Below, piece by piece: positions 9,870-21,078 of a DNA stretch of 64,000 nt. The notes beneath the pieces were generated by a model, which had not been told where the DNA came from, did no database searches, and saw only the letters and a list, made by a program, of their open reading frames with translations. Numbering within the stretch: position 1 is the first letter of the stretch; each line of letters begins with the position of its first letter. Position numbers and translations under genes: made by a program. This DNA comes from Zymoseptoria tritici IPO323 (Eukaryota > Ascomycota > Dothideomycetes > Mycosphaerellales > Mycosphaerellaceae): positions 2,294,001 through 2,358,000 of the forward strand of contig NC_018215.1 in assembly GCF_000219625.1 (NCBI RefSeq). The letters are read 5' to 3'.

Positions 9870-12812
9870 AATTAAATAAGAAAAGGCGGAACATACCTAG
9901 CTAGCATTACCGATAATGTCTCTAACGACAACGACGATAAGGAGCAAATTAGGAAGGACAAACCCGCTGCGAGAATAATGTCCGGCCTATCTAAGGCGGG
10001 AATATACATATTCTTAGCGAACAAGGGCACCTCTCCTACCCTATTAGAATAACTAGCTAGAGTACGCCGTAGTCTAAACAAGCTCCGTATCTAAGCCTTT
10101 ACCGCGATTAAGCTAAACACCTTACGCGTATAAGTCGAAGACGCAGACCTTAGTTAATTAGACTAGGTAATTAATTTAGGCTGTTTAATACACGTCTGCT
10201 ACTAGCGCGAGGTGTTTAAGACATACAAGCCCTTTAAGCGCAAGATCGAGATAGAAGGCTGCGGAACTAGCTTCTTTACAGTCGGTAGAGGCACGGTAGA
10301 GCTTACCGTACAACAGCCAGATAGTACGCAAATAATCGCGCTATAAGGCGTGCTCTACGTCCCTTAAATGTCTGTTAATCTTCTATCCGTCGCTATAATT
10401 TACAAAGGCGGTGCGAAATACAAATTAGACACCGGCTGGTGCAAATTCTACGACAGACAAACTAAGCGAACAATTATAACCGGAACACAGCTCGGGAACC
10501 TATAGAAGTTAGACGTCTCTACAAAGTTATTGTTTTGCAATTAGTACGATAGCCCTAAGGGCTACGCCGCTTAAGCGCTAAATAGACGAATTCCTCTCCG
10601 ACAATCGTTCTTTACGAGCCGATTAACGAAGAAACTCCCTCTCCGCGTCTGGCATTAACGCTTTAGTTACCTTAATCTCCCCGCTCTTCGAAAACTCCTT
10701 ACGAAGAGCGATATTTAATACTACGACGAGGACTTTAATTGCTCTACCTGCATCCGCGGTAAAGGTGTGCGCACATTCTTTAAAACAAAACCGTTGCGAG
10801 ACGAAGAGCGACTAGGACTCGTCCACATAGACCTGTGTAGACCTATGCGAAGCTTAAAGGACACTAGCTACCGGTTATTCTCGAAATTAGGCGAGTTGTA
10901 CTACCTAGTGTTAGTCGATAATTTGACTCGCTATACCTAGATATACACCTACAAGTTAAAGGAAGGCCCTAAAATAGGTAATTATATTAAGCATTTTATT
11001 AAAAAGGCCGAGAGAAAAACCGGTAGCCGCGTTAAAACATTCCGCAGCGATATAGGTCTAGAGTTTATACTAGTCCTTAAATCTCTCGAGAAATCGCATA
11101 GAATCTTATTTAAAGGAACAGCGCCCTACTAAGCTAATTAAAATAGAGTCGCTAAAAGACGATACCGTTAAATCTAGGACATTATTCGATGCGCAAAGAT
11201 CGATTTAGACGTACAAGTCGCGCTCTAGCCTGAATTAGTACGAGCAGTAGTATTCCTAATTAATCGAAGGCTATTAATTGCTCTAAATGGAAGTATACCT
11301 CTCGAGAAGTTTATAGGTCGATAATACGACCTATCCTAGATAAGGCGACTTAGCTGTTGCGCATACAAACTTGTGCCTAAGCGCAAGTTCCTAAAGAAAT
11401 AGGATAACCGCGTACAAGTGCGCGTCCTCGTCGGCTACGAAGGTACGAATCTCTACCGACTCTGGAACCTATATAACGGCGTAATCGAGCGCGCAAAGGA
11501 AGTGATCTTTAATAAGGACACTACAATCGATTACAAAGAAATTAAGGTTATTTACCTAACGACAAGCGCGAACACCGCCGCTATAATAACGGCGGACGAA
11601 ATAATGCCTACTCGCTTCGAAACTAGCGATAAATACGGCGACCTTCTAAGCTTTGACGAACTTACTAGTTACCTACCTAAGTAGGAGAATAAGCAAGGCT
11701 AGTTAGGCAACACCGTTGCTAAAATCCGTTAAAGAGATAGCAAGAGACTCGGGTCCTAGGGACTAGGATTTACTCGATAGGCTTTAGGCTTTAAAGGCTA
11801 CTTTGTATCCGACATTAGCGATAATAGCCTGCGATTATTCCTTACTAAGGAAGCGACTAAAGAAGCCGGATCTAATATCGCCGTCGATACCGAGAACTGC
11901 TTCGAAGTCGAACTCGACCTTACCGGCCAAAAGTAGATGAAAATAGAATCTTAAACCGACGAGAAACTATAGCTAGAACTAGTACTACTAGGCGACATAG
12001 TAAAAATTCAACTGTCCTCGGATAACCCTATCGAACTAAAGTCCTATAAGGATGTCGAGAAGAATTAGTACGAAGCTAAATAGGTTACCGCGATAACAGA
12101 CGAATACTTATCGTTAATCGAGAACGCTACCTAGGAAATCGTCGACGAGGCCTTACTGCCCGCGCACAAACGCGCCTTTTTAGGGAAATAGGTATTTAAG
12201 GTTAAACGCGATAACAAGGGAAATGTTTACCGCTTTAAGGCACGATAGGTCGTCCGCGGTTTTAAACAAGAAGAAGGCATCGATTTTAACGAGACCTTTG
12301 CTTTAGTCGTAAAGCTAATAAGCTATAAAATGCTCTTCGCTCTCGCCTTAATTAATAGCTAGAAGGTCTATTAAATAGACGTAAAAATAGCGTTCCTCTA
12401 CGGGAAAATCGACGAAGAAGTCTACGTACGACTACCTCCTAGCTACGAATAGGAAGGAAAGGTCTACAAGCTAAACAAGGCTCTCTACGGACTTAAACAA
12501 GCACCGAGAATATAGTACTAAACACTTAAGACTACGCTAAAGGATATAGGCTTTACGCCTTGCTAACACGATAACGTAGTATTCTCCGATAGCACTACAT
12601 TCCTCCTTGCCTATGTTAACGACCTCCTTATTACTAAACCTAACCTCGACCGAATTAAATCGTTAAAGGAAAGCCTCTTAAAGCGCTTTAAAATAACCGA
12701 CATAGACAAATGCAATTACTTCCTCGGAATCGCGGTTAGTCGAAACAGTAACAAGATCCGACTTAGTTAAGAAACGTACTTTAAGCAAATGCTCGAGAAG
12801 TTTAAGATAACT
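9870..12812 (+). pseudogene. Copia pol, 5' part: protease, integrase, reverse transcriptase (degraded)
   Basis: Around 10171 VINLGC...HVC matches the copia protease DSGCxxHVC with the catalytic Asp now Asn. HQRF/CSTC residues near 10650-10760 mark the GAG-pre-integrase zinc site. The integrase core starts near 10820 (VHIDLC) with VDNLTRYT and FRSDIGLEF. The reverse transcriptase reads VRGFKQEEGIDFNETF near 12250, ALYGLKQAPR near 12480 and YVNDLLI at 12612, where the family has YVDD; the Asp-to-Asn change would abolish catalysis. The frame is cut at 12813 by the LINE and resumes at 17942. Confidence 0.88.
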
Positions 12813-12813
12813 A
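12800..12813. repeat. Target-site duplication of the LINE (left copy)
   Basis: GTTTAAGATAACTA, repeated exactly at 17928-17941. Removing the LINE and one copy restores the copia reading frame across the reverse transcriptase/RNase H border. Confidence 0.93.
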
Positions 12814-12889
12814 ATAATAATAAAGTCTTGTATTGCTGATCTATCCCTCTATGTAACTATGTACAGGGCAAGTAGCCTTCCCTAAATTT

Positions 12890-15800
12890 CACTAAGGGCA
12901 AAAAGCTATAGGCATAAAAACCCTCCTAATCTCTCTCTGCTTGTGTCTCCTAGGACTATTAGTAGACACCTTTTATTTCAGGTTCCTCTTTTGGACTCTA
13001 GAAGGATCTGTTATCCTATCCTCTTACTAGGTTGTGTACCTAGGCTCCCTTAGCCCTCTCCTCTCGTTCCTGCTCCTCCTTAGCTAGTAGGAATTAGTCT
13101 AGGACTTCTTCCCTAATTATCTACTTTGCAATTGCCCTAAGACCCTTCTTTGTTAACATTATGCTTTTCTAGTTAGATATACCTAGCTGCTAGAATGTTC
13201 TGTCCCTCCCCTAGAGGAGAGGGCAGAATATTACTATATGCTTTACTGTCTAAGCCTGACTTCTATAGCTACATTCTAGTGTCTTCCCTAGGACTCTTCT
13301 CTTTGTTAGGTAGGCATTGAATCTAATGTGCTTAGTCCTTATCTGTGTAGCAATTGTGCTCTGTGCTCTTGTCTAGTTCTAATATAGAGACCTTCCTTTT
13401 CCTCTATTTGTCCATGCTGTAGGTAACCTCCTATTGCTGTGTTGTCTCTTCTTTCTAACTTCTAACTCCTATCTTGCCTTCTATCTCTCCTAAATAAAGG
13501 ATCTGTTTAGGGGTATTCTATCTTAGTTTCCCCCCTCCTGTTAGAATTTTTCTAGGAGTCTTTCCTGTACAATTTCGTAGGGTGCCCTCTAGTTTCTTCG
13601 ATGTCCTTGTCTTCTCCGGGCCCCCTGTTCCTAATTTAAGAGTGCCTGACTTGCTGCCTTTGTGTACCTCCCTACATCTCGCCTATCCTCCTTCCTTGCC
13701 TAGTTTAAAGCTAGTTGCTGCATATATAGATTAAAGGATAGTATCTCTGCCTCTTGTTAGAGTACTCCTAGTAGGACACTCTTGTATGCTCTAGTAATCC
13801 TTCTTAGGGCAGCATTTTGGACTGCTTTAAGCTCTTTTGTCTAGCTTTTAGATCCCTTCTGAACCCCTTCTACCTTTGCCTATACTTTATAGCTAAAGGC
13901 TATTGCTAGCCTTACAACTATAGTGTAGATGTGCCTCGCCTTCTGGAAGGATGCTCCCTAGGTTAATTAGCTAAGCCTATATAGGGAGTTTATATGTAAC
14001 TCTGCTTTCTCTACAACTTTCCTAATGTAGGGTTTCTATATAAGTTTAGTGTCCATTTGCACTCTAAGAAGCCTAAGGTTAGGGACGGGTTTGCTATTAA
14101 ATCTTTAGATGTTAACTGTAGCTTGTAGGTTGTGTTTCCTTCTTAACCTTGTGAAGTAGATTAGCATGTACTTTTGTAGGGACTAGACTGCTCTATAAGT
14201 CTTTGCCTATTCTGCACATTTTTTATAGGCTCTCTTAAGTTTTCTGCAGTTCTCCTCTGTGCTTTTTCTAAAGGCTAGAATGTTTGTATTATCTACAAAG
14301 CCTATTGCTAATACTCCTATTTCTTTAATTAGAGGAAGTAGGGTTCTTGCAAAGTACAGGAAGAGGATAGGTAACATTATTAATCCTTAGGGGATTCCTG
14401 TATGCTAGGGCCTTGGTGTGTTAAGGTAGTTCCCTAGCCTAAGGCATGTTGTCCTGTCCTAAAGGAAGGATTCTACAAAGGCTACTAGGTTTAGCTGTAT
14501 TTAGCACATTCTTAGGTAGTAGATCAGTCTTGGGTGTAAAACATTTAGGAAGGCCGCTAAGATGTCTAAACATAGCATTAAGGCTACATTCCCTGGGCCT
14601 TTTCCCTAGATGGAGTAGACCTGTTCAGTTACTAGCTCTAGTGCTAATGTTATTAACCTTTTTGGTCTTCCTCCTATCTGGTTTAGTAGGAACAGGTTTC
14701 TTTCCTCAGCGGCTCTGCTAAGCCTTGTCGCCACAAGGGCCTCTAGGACTTTAGAGATTGTATTTAACAGGGCGATTAGTCTGTAGGCTCCTGCCTTTAA
14801 GTAGTCTGGTTTCTAGGGCTTCTTAAGGACTACTGTTGTAGATTCCTTAAAGGGCCTAGGGAGGTATCCTTGTACTATGCAGGCTTGCAGGAATAGTTGT
14901 AGGAGGTCTGCTAGCTCTTTCTTTGTCTTCTTTAGGAATAGGTTTGGGATCTGATCTAGTCCTAGTGCCTTGTTTAGTGCAAGCCTCTAGATTGTAGCTA
15001 GGATTTCTCCCTAGGTAATTATACAGTCTATAGGGATTAGGGCTAGTATAGATCCTGTTATGTCTGTAAGGTCTACCTCTGTCGGCTAAGGGAAGAACTC
15101 CTCTACAAGGGCCTTAGCCTTCCTAGATATTGTTGTCTAGAGGAGTCTAGCCTTGTTCTTAATGCCTAGGAACTAGGGAAGAGAGGGTCCTTTGTTTGCC
15201 CTTTCTCTTGCCTACCTTGCAAACTTCTATATCTTGCTCTAATCCTTTAAGATCTCTGTAACTGTTTTCCTTTAAGCTAGGTTCCCGCTCCTTTTAATGT
15301 GCCTCTTCTTTGCATATGCAGTTCCAAGTGCTAATAGGTGGTTTAGGAGGGATTTGTTCTCCCTCCAGGCTCTCCTAGCCTTCCTCGCTCTCTTAACTAG
15401 CCTGGTGCTTTCCTGGTCCTAACTTATCTTTGCGTATAGTAAGGGTCGGGCTTGTAGTACTAGCTCCTTAACCAGCTGCTAGATTGTCCTCTAAAGCTAG
15501 AGTGCCTATTAGTCCAGACTCTGCTTTCCCTCTGTAGGTAGCTGTTTAGCCTCTCCCTTTGCTTCTAGGATCTTAGATCTAATTTGTTCCTATAGTGCCT
15601 TCTTCTACTATAGCCTTTTCTAGTTCTCTTGCTCCACAATGCCTTAGGTGAAGAGTAATGTCTAGATTGGAAGGTAGTCTAACCCTGTTTCTAGTTTAGT
15701 GCAGGTCCTGCATTATGTTATCTGGTCCTGGATTTCCTTTATCCTAAAGACTAAGTTAAGGGTTTAGATGCTTGGTCCTCTCTCCTATGTTGTTATACCT

Positions 15801-16348
15801 GGTTCTAGGAGGAGCTGCATATCAGCCTGTTCTACCGTCTTAATCAGGTAGTCTGCAGCCTAGTGCTAGTTTGTTGCTGTTTGTGCTCCCTACTTCTAAT
15901 AATGCAGATTGAAGTCCCTAACTAGAATGTGCTAGTTTTCCTTTGTGTCCTAGAGAGCCTTCCTAACTTCCTAGAGGGTACCTAGGTCTCTGCCTGTTAT
16001 TAGGCTACTTGGGTTGTAGCAGTTTAAGATGTGGAGTTTTAGCTCTGTCTGGAGGAGGGTAATCCTAATTAGGTCCTTACAAATTAGCCAGGCTTCCTAG
16101 GTTTCTGGCTGTAGTTCCTTTAATACATATGTAACAACTCTTAGTGTCTCTCCTTCTAGAACTACTGTGTAGTATCCTGGGTATTGCTTAACATTCCCTC
16201 TGGTAGAGGTGTTTACCTATAGTTCCTAGATTGTAACAATGTAGTAGGTTCTTAGGTTCATTTGTTGCATAAATAGGGTTTGGATCTGGTTGCTACTCTT
16301 GTTTGTGTTATACTGTAGGATGTTAAGTTCCTTTAGTGTGTTATTCAT
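12890..16348 (-). pseudogene. LINE ORF2 (endonuclease and reverse transcriptase, degraded)
   Basis: Starts at the ATG at 16348 (MNNTLKELNILQYN), the usual beginning of LINE ORF2. VRDFNLHY and TLNLVF correspond to the endonuclease motifs DFNxH and IDLvF. The reverse transcriptase shows YRLIALLNTISKVLEALVA-like, GIP then stop then GL (GIPQG) and GFVDN at about 14300, where the active site FxDD has lost its second Asp. A late C...HIVIFCP motif matches the C-terminal Cys-His motif of such LINEs. I see no RNase H domain. Stops are TAG/TAA at Gln positions. Confidence 0.88.
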
Positions 16349-16399
16349 CCTGGGTTGGGAAGAAGTAGTCCTTAATGTCGCTCTCTCCTATTTCTAGGT

Positions 16400-17924
16400 C
16401 CTCCTGTCCGGGGTCCTGGGCTTAGTCCTGCTGCTGCATTCCTGCTTGTACCTAGGGTGCTTGTTAGTAGCCCTCCTATGTAGAGCTCCTTAGCATTGTG
16501 TTAATCTTGTTAGCCTGGCTTTGTCCTGCTTTTAGGATAGCTCTTAGTCTCCCTGCTAGGTTCCTAATCTAGTTGCCTTTAGTTTGCTTACTGTCGATAG
16601 GGCTAGCCCTTCTTTTCCTTATGTTTGTTAGTTGCACTATTGTCTAACTCTCCTCCGGCTAGGTTTAGGAGGGTTTCCTATACAATCCCTAGGCTATAAT
16701 GCTCCTAAACTGCCTTGCCTTTAAGATTACTGCTTGCTTAAATTTGTAGGTTGCTAACTAAGATAGGTGCTCCCTCTAGTAGTTGCTATACCTTGCTTTA
16801 GTCTCCTTGCATATGTCTGTTCTATAGTTTCCTAAGCACTTTCTATAGGTTTGTGTGCCTCTATAGTGCTTTGCAATATGTCTAAACTGTCTACAGTTAA
16901 GGCATTATGTTAGTCTCTAGTATAGGTAGAACTCTTCTACAACTAGAATGTTCCCTTAGAGAACTAATCCCTTAGCAACGATTTCCTTTGCCTGTGCTGT
17001 GTTCTAGACATTTAGGATTAAGGAAGAGAAGTCCTTGCCTTCCCTTCCCTTTTTGCTTTTTAGCTATCCTGCTCTAAGGACTTTTAGGTATAGGTAGAGT
17101 CTTCTATTCTCCTCCTTAATTTAAGTGTTTGTTCCCTAACTCTTAGTATTAATAGTCTAGATCTTAACACTATATACTAGCACTTAGAAGAGCTGCACTA
17201 CAGCTTTAGCACTAGGGTATTTGTCCTAGGCCTACTTAAGGTCCCTTTCTAGCCTTTCCTAGGAGCTCTGGCTGTAGGTAAAAACCCTAATGTCTCCGCT
17301 TTCTAGCTTCTTTACTGCTAGCACTACTAGGTCTTTTAACTCCCTAACAATCTCTATGCTTGTCTTCTTCTAGATCTCTTCTCTTTCTGCTAGGTTCTAG
17401 ATCTTAAGGAGGAAGTAGTAGCTTTAGGGTAGGGCTAGCTTTGTGTACACCTAGCTAGATGTCTGTTATTTAGGAAGGGCTGTAGCTTGTGCCTAGGTCT
17501 TTAGCTAGGTAGCCTAGATAGTCTTCTGGATTTCCTAGACTCTCTAGATAACTATCTGCCCTTAGAGAGTGTGCAGGAGGATGGTTTATGCCCTTTAGAG
17601 GAGGGAGAGGAGGAGAGACTTTAGGGTTTCCTCCTAGGGGGAGGATAGGACCTTTGCTACTTCACTAGTTAGTTTTTGCATATCCTTGTTAATTTCTAAC
17701 TGTATTTGCAGCTCCTTAAGGTGCTGCTAATAGCCTTTTAGGCCCTTTAAGTAGTTTAGGGTAGTTAGGGGGGCTTGGGAAGGCGGAGGATAGTCCCCTC
17801 CCCCTTCCTTTACTCCCTAACCTCCCTAAATGTTTTGCCTCCTCTAAGGGTAGACTGCTGCGTGTTAAGAGGCCTGGAGGCCTCTCTGTTCGTGTGGTGG
17901 CTGCGTTGGCATGATTTCCGACAT
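16400..17924 (-). pseudogene. LINE ORF1 (gag-like, CCHC zinc knuckle, degraded)
   Basis: Starts MSEIMPTQPPHEQRG on the minus strand at 17924. A coiled, Gln/Leu-rich section follows (LKELQIQLEINKDMQKL). Near 16850-16910 the frame reads CLNCRQFRHIAKHYRG, a CX2CX4HX4C knuckle whose last Cys has become Tyr (TGC to TAC). Numerous TAG/TAA stops. Confidence 0.8.
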
Positions 17925-17927
17925 TAT

Positions 17928-17941
17928 GTTTAAGATAACTA
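17928..17941. repeat. Target-site duplication of the LINE (right copy)
   Basis: Exact copy of the 14-mer at 12800-12813, directly after the LINE 5' end. Confidence 0.93.
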
Positions 17942-18706
17942 CGGCCAACGCCTAATTAACGCCTATACGGATAGACATTAAATACGAACTACCGCTAACG
18001 GACTACGTCTGCCTAAATAAACAAAGAAAGTAGTATCAATCCGTAGTCGGTTTATTAATGTACGGGATGCTCGGAATACGTCCTAACCTCGTATACGCTG
18101 TATCGGTCGCTAGCCGCTTCTGTTACAATCCTACAAAACAACACGCGGAACTAGTATAACGCATCTTCCGGTATATTAAAGGATTAGTTAACCGCGCCCT
18201 AGAATTCGACGGCACCGACCTATTTAGAGGCTATACCGATGCTAAATTCGCAGGTAATCCCTTTACGAGCAAGTTAGTCGGGGGCTACATATTTATGCTC
18301 GGTAGCTCTACTATTAGCTAGTTATCGAAGAAACAAACTACCGTCGTACTATTAACAGCGGAAGCCGAATACACCGCTCTACACTACGCGGGCAAGGAAG
18401 TAGCCTAGCTAAAGGATATACTAACATACTTCGGCTTACTACACGGTAGTAATCCGGTTCTTATCTACGTCGACAATTAAAGCGCTATTGCTATCGCTAA
18501 GAATCCTAAGCACTACAACCGGACGAAGCATATTCGCGTATAGTTCTACTTTATTCGACAGCTTATCGAAGACAAGCGAGTCGAGGTGTAGCACATCCCC
18601 GGCATTTATTAAGTCGCCGACATCCTTACGAAGGCACTCGCCCTAGGCGAATTCAACCGGCAATTATCCGCGCTCGGAATAATAACGACGGCAATTAATT
18701 AAGGTA
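17942..18706 (+). pseudogene. Copia pol, 3' part: RNase H (degraded)
   Basis: After the LINE the same coding frame resumes. It shows VGLLMYGMLGIRPNL, then YTDAKFAGNPFTSK, then LLTAEAEYTALHYAGKEVAQ-like and VDN.SAIAIAKNP, the ordered landmarks of copia RNase H. It ends with HIRVQFYFIRQLI and ADILTKAL, the classic end of copia pol. Stops are TAG/TAA at Gln positions. Confidence 0.88.
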
Positions 18707-19079
18707 ACATCCTTGCATAAACTCTGCAAACTAACACAATAGTAGGTCTATTAAGCGAGAACGACTATAAAAGCTACGCTATACGTTAGACTCCTTAGTC
18801 CGGTTTATTAAATACGGGCCGTCTACTTTTATAACCTTGTAATTGTCTTAAAAAGCACAAATACCGTATGACCTGGTAACCGTCTTAAAAAGTACCTATA
18901 CATATATATACATACACACACATTAAACTACACATCAAACCCTACATTAAACTACGCGCCAGTAATAGCAACCTAACTAACAGGTCTCGCGAAAGCGCGA
19001 GAAGAAGTACGAAGATACGGAGCGAGTGTATACTAACACTAGGCATAGTTTTACGAACAGTAACTAAATTCGAACTCTA

Positions 19080-19700
19080 ACGCCGGACTCTGGATTGACG
19101 AAGAGGACATAGACGATAACATTTACGACGCGAGCTACCTACAACGCATAGTAGAACTTTACGTTAGTAATGTCCGCTTCTTACGACCCGGACTTCTCGT
19201 AGAGAAAGTCCCTATCCTTAGTCTACTAGATCCTTAATTAAAAGTCAACTAGACAACCCGAATACTTCGTTTTATTTATTCCCTTAGACCGTCCTTTAAA
19301 GAAGTGTTTACCTATCCCGAGCGGTATCCTCTTAAAATTGTTTAAGCCTAACAATTTAACGAGGGCTTTAATACAAATCGACTACGCTAGAGACAGGCTT
19401 GCTAGGGTTAGATAAACTTGTTTATCGTTAACATTATTAAGGACAGAATTCCGGACTACCTATATTAATACATCGTTTAATATCTACTAGCAAAGGATCT
19501 CTTTACTAGAATCGACTAGATATAATACGACAACGAAGCCTAGACTAATAGGAAGAGGTCAGCTATCGCCGCAGCGATAATAACTAGACGGATTTAGGAA
19601 TTAAGAAGAGATAGAAATAAAGCGGCGTTAGCACTTAGTAGAAACAGGGGAAACGATAACCTTAGTAAACAGTTAGCTGCACTCTTTTTCCCTTAATAAG
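19080..19700 (+). pseudogene. Extra ORF between copia RNase H and the 3' LTR (unknown)
   Basis: A single frame reads with coding-like composition through about 620 bp after the end of pol, interrupted only by TAG/TAA. It reads DEEDIDDNIYDASYLQRIV, later KDRIPDYLY and later RRDRNKAALALSRNRGN. The middle resembles a gag-type helical domain in style, but I cannot name a family. Copia elements normally end coding at RNase H, so this is either a third gene, a captured host fragment or remains of another element. Confidence 0.5.
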
Positions 19701-19804
19701 GTTTTTAACGAGGCAGCGGGAATATTACTTAGTAGGAGTTAATAGCGTTTAGTAGGAGTTTACAGTTAATTACATAGGATATTAGTACACTCATCGAGTA
19801 GGAG

Positions 19805-19914
19805 TGTTAAATATTAGACACGTGTTCATAGGTCCGATATCGGTACCAATCTGTACTTAGTTAAGGCCATGGCCCACCCGTAGATCAACAATCTATGGCT
19901 CATGACTTTCAACA
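19805..19914 (+). repeat. 3' LTR of the copia element
   Basis: 110 bp, beginning TGTTAAATATTAGAC and ending GACTTTCAACA. Comparing both LTRs, the ancestral ends were TGTTGA...TCAACA, a 6-bp inverted terminus. Followed directly by target duplication TGGAG at 19915-19919. Confidence 0.93.
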
Positions 19915-19919
19915 TGGAG

Positions 19920-20243
19920 AACTCCGGGAGATGTGATGCCCCTCACCCCCACACTCTGCTGTCGTCCAGCGCAATCCATTCCCGTTGCGAATCTGGACCA
20001 AGTGGACCCCTCCTGGCTTGCTCCACAGGCCGAGGCAAGCGCAGGTACAGCATCATACGGGATGCAGTGCGACGACAGCTCCAGGCCTAGATCCGGTCGA
20101 CGGATATTAGTTTTCCTGACGTCCGCCGCGACCATTCTTTCCGTCTCCCACACAGTCTTCACCCGTACCAACCGCTTCGATCTTTTTTACCAGGAACAAT
20201 CGACAGAACCCATTCCCGCGATACTCTCGAATCGACCACCATC
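19920..20243. other. 5' flank of the small conserved gene
   Basis: 324 bp between the copia target duplication and the ATG at 20244. The sequence just before the ATG (CGACCACCATCATGG) has a favourable start context. The copia insertion may therefore sit in or beside the original promoter. Confidence 0.5.
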
Positions 20244-20853
20244 ATGGCCTCCGTTCCCGCCGAAATCAACATCAAGAACGTCACCGGCAGCTATGCCATG
20301 AACAAGAAGCTCTCCGACTCCACCGGGCCCATGCTCAAGATGCAAAAGATCCCATGGCTCGTGCAGCAGGCCGCCAACTACTCGAGTGTCTCCGTCAACC
20401 TGAAGCAGTACACCGACGACCAGGGTGTCGTGCACGTCGACCAGGAGCAGGTTTCCTCCGTCAACACCCAGCACGAGCCGAGAATTTTGGACAACCAGAT
20501 GCATGAGCGGGACATTCAGTACTGGGGCAAGGTCAAGGGACGGTCGCAGTATGTCTGACCTGCTGATCAGTATTTGACATGTCAACAAGATCGTCAAGCT
20601 GACCGGGATTTCTTCTCTCCACAGATTCGCCAAAGTCGCCGACCTTCAAGACGCCTACCTCAAAGAGGGCTGGGAAGGCGATGAAATTCTCGAGTCCTTC
20701 GCCGAGAGTCTTGAAAATGGCTGGACCGCTGATCAGGTCTGGGGTTTCGCCGAGGTCGAGGGTGTGCGTCGCCACGTCCGTCGTATCTTGTCCAAGAAGG
20801 GCAAGGATGAGTTGCGCATTCGTCTGGTCTACGACTGGGCTCCTCCTTCGTAG
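20244..20853 (+). CDS. Conserved fungal protein of unknown function, lipocalin-like style
   Basis: Two exons, 20244-20548 and 20625-20853, with a 76-bp intron (GTATGT...CACAG) give 177 residues. The start MASVPAEINIKNVTGSYAMN and the patterns KQYTDDQGVVHVDQEQ (about 55-70) and GKVKGRSQ before the intron suggest a small beta-barrel of lipocalin or fatty-acid-binding type. Exon 2 ends with ENGWTADQVWGFAEVEG, then RIRLVYDW. I remember similar short proteins as uncharacterised in many ascomycetes. There is no signal peptide, so it is probably cytosolic. The 3' end faces the F-box-like gene, only 225 bp away. Confidence 0.82.
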
Positions 20854-21078
20854 AGAGCATTGCCATGACGAGCTGGACGGCAAACGTTAGCGTGCTGGAA
20901 CTTGAGTCGAGTAATCCGATTACGACACTCGCGAGAGATACACAACAGGCTATACCACAAGACAAGACCATTGAGAATGAAGCAATTCTTCCATACGCAT
21001 TTTTCCGAGTGAGGTATGGCAAGGGTATGTATGTATTGAAGGATACTAAAGAATGAACAGCTTCCTGACACGCTGGCA

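Larger units (their letters stand above)
12814..17927 (-). mobile_element. LINE (Tad/I-like non-LTR retrotransposon) nested in copia
   Basis: 5,114 bp in antisense orientation inside copia pol. It is flanked by the perfect 14-bp duplication GTTTAAGATAACTA (12800-12813 and 17928-17941). Its 3' end, at the left, is a (TTA)n-like tail on the minus strand. ORF1 carries a zinc knuckle; ORF2 carries an APE-type endonuclease and a reverse transcriptase. The first ATG of ORF1 lies only 3 nt inside the 5' end, so little or no 5' UTR is left. CpG is sparse here while TG/CA is common, unlike the surrounding copia. Confidence 0.92.
7652..19914 (+). mobile_element. Ty1/copia LTR retrotransposon, RIP-inactivated, interrupted by a LINE
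   Basis: Two 110-bp LTRs bound 12.26 kb of sequence, of which 5.1 kb is a later LINE insertion. The pre-insertion element was therefore about 7.1 kb. Order on the plus strand: LTR, tRNA primer site, gag, protease-like, GAG-pre-integrase, integrase, copia-type reverse transcriptase, RNase H, an extra ORF, LTR. Integrase before reverse transcriptase defines Ty1/copia. The target duplication TGGAG is present at 7647-7651 and 19915-19919. All frames are broken by TAG/TAA. Confidence 0.95.

Noticed and set aside
11418..11684. Open frame of 88 residues as an independent gene
   Set aside because: It is a stop-free piece of the copia pol frame downstream of the integrase core.
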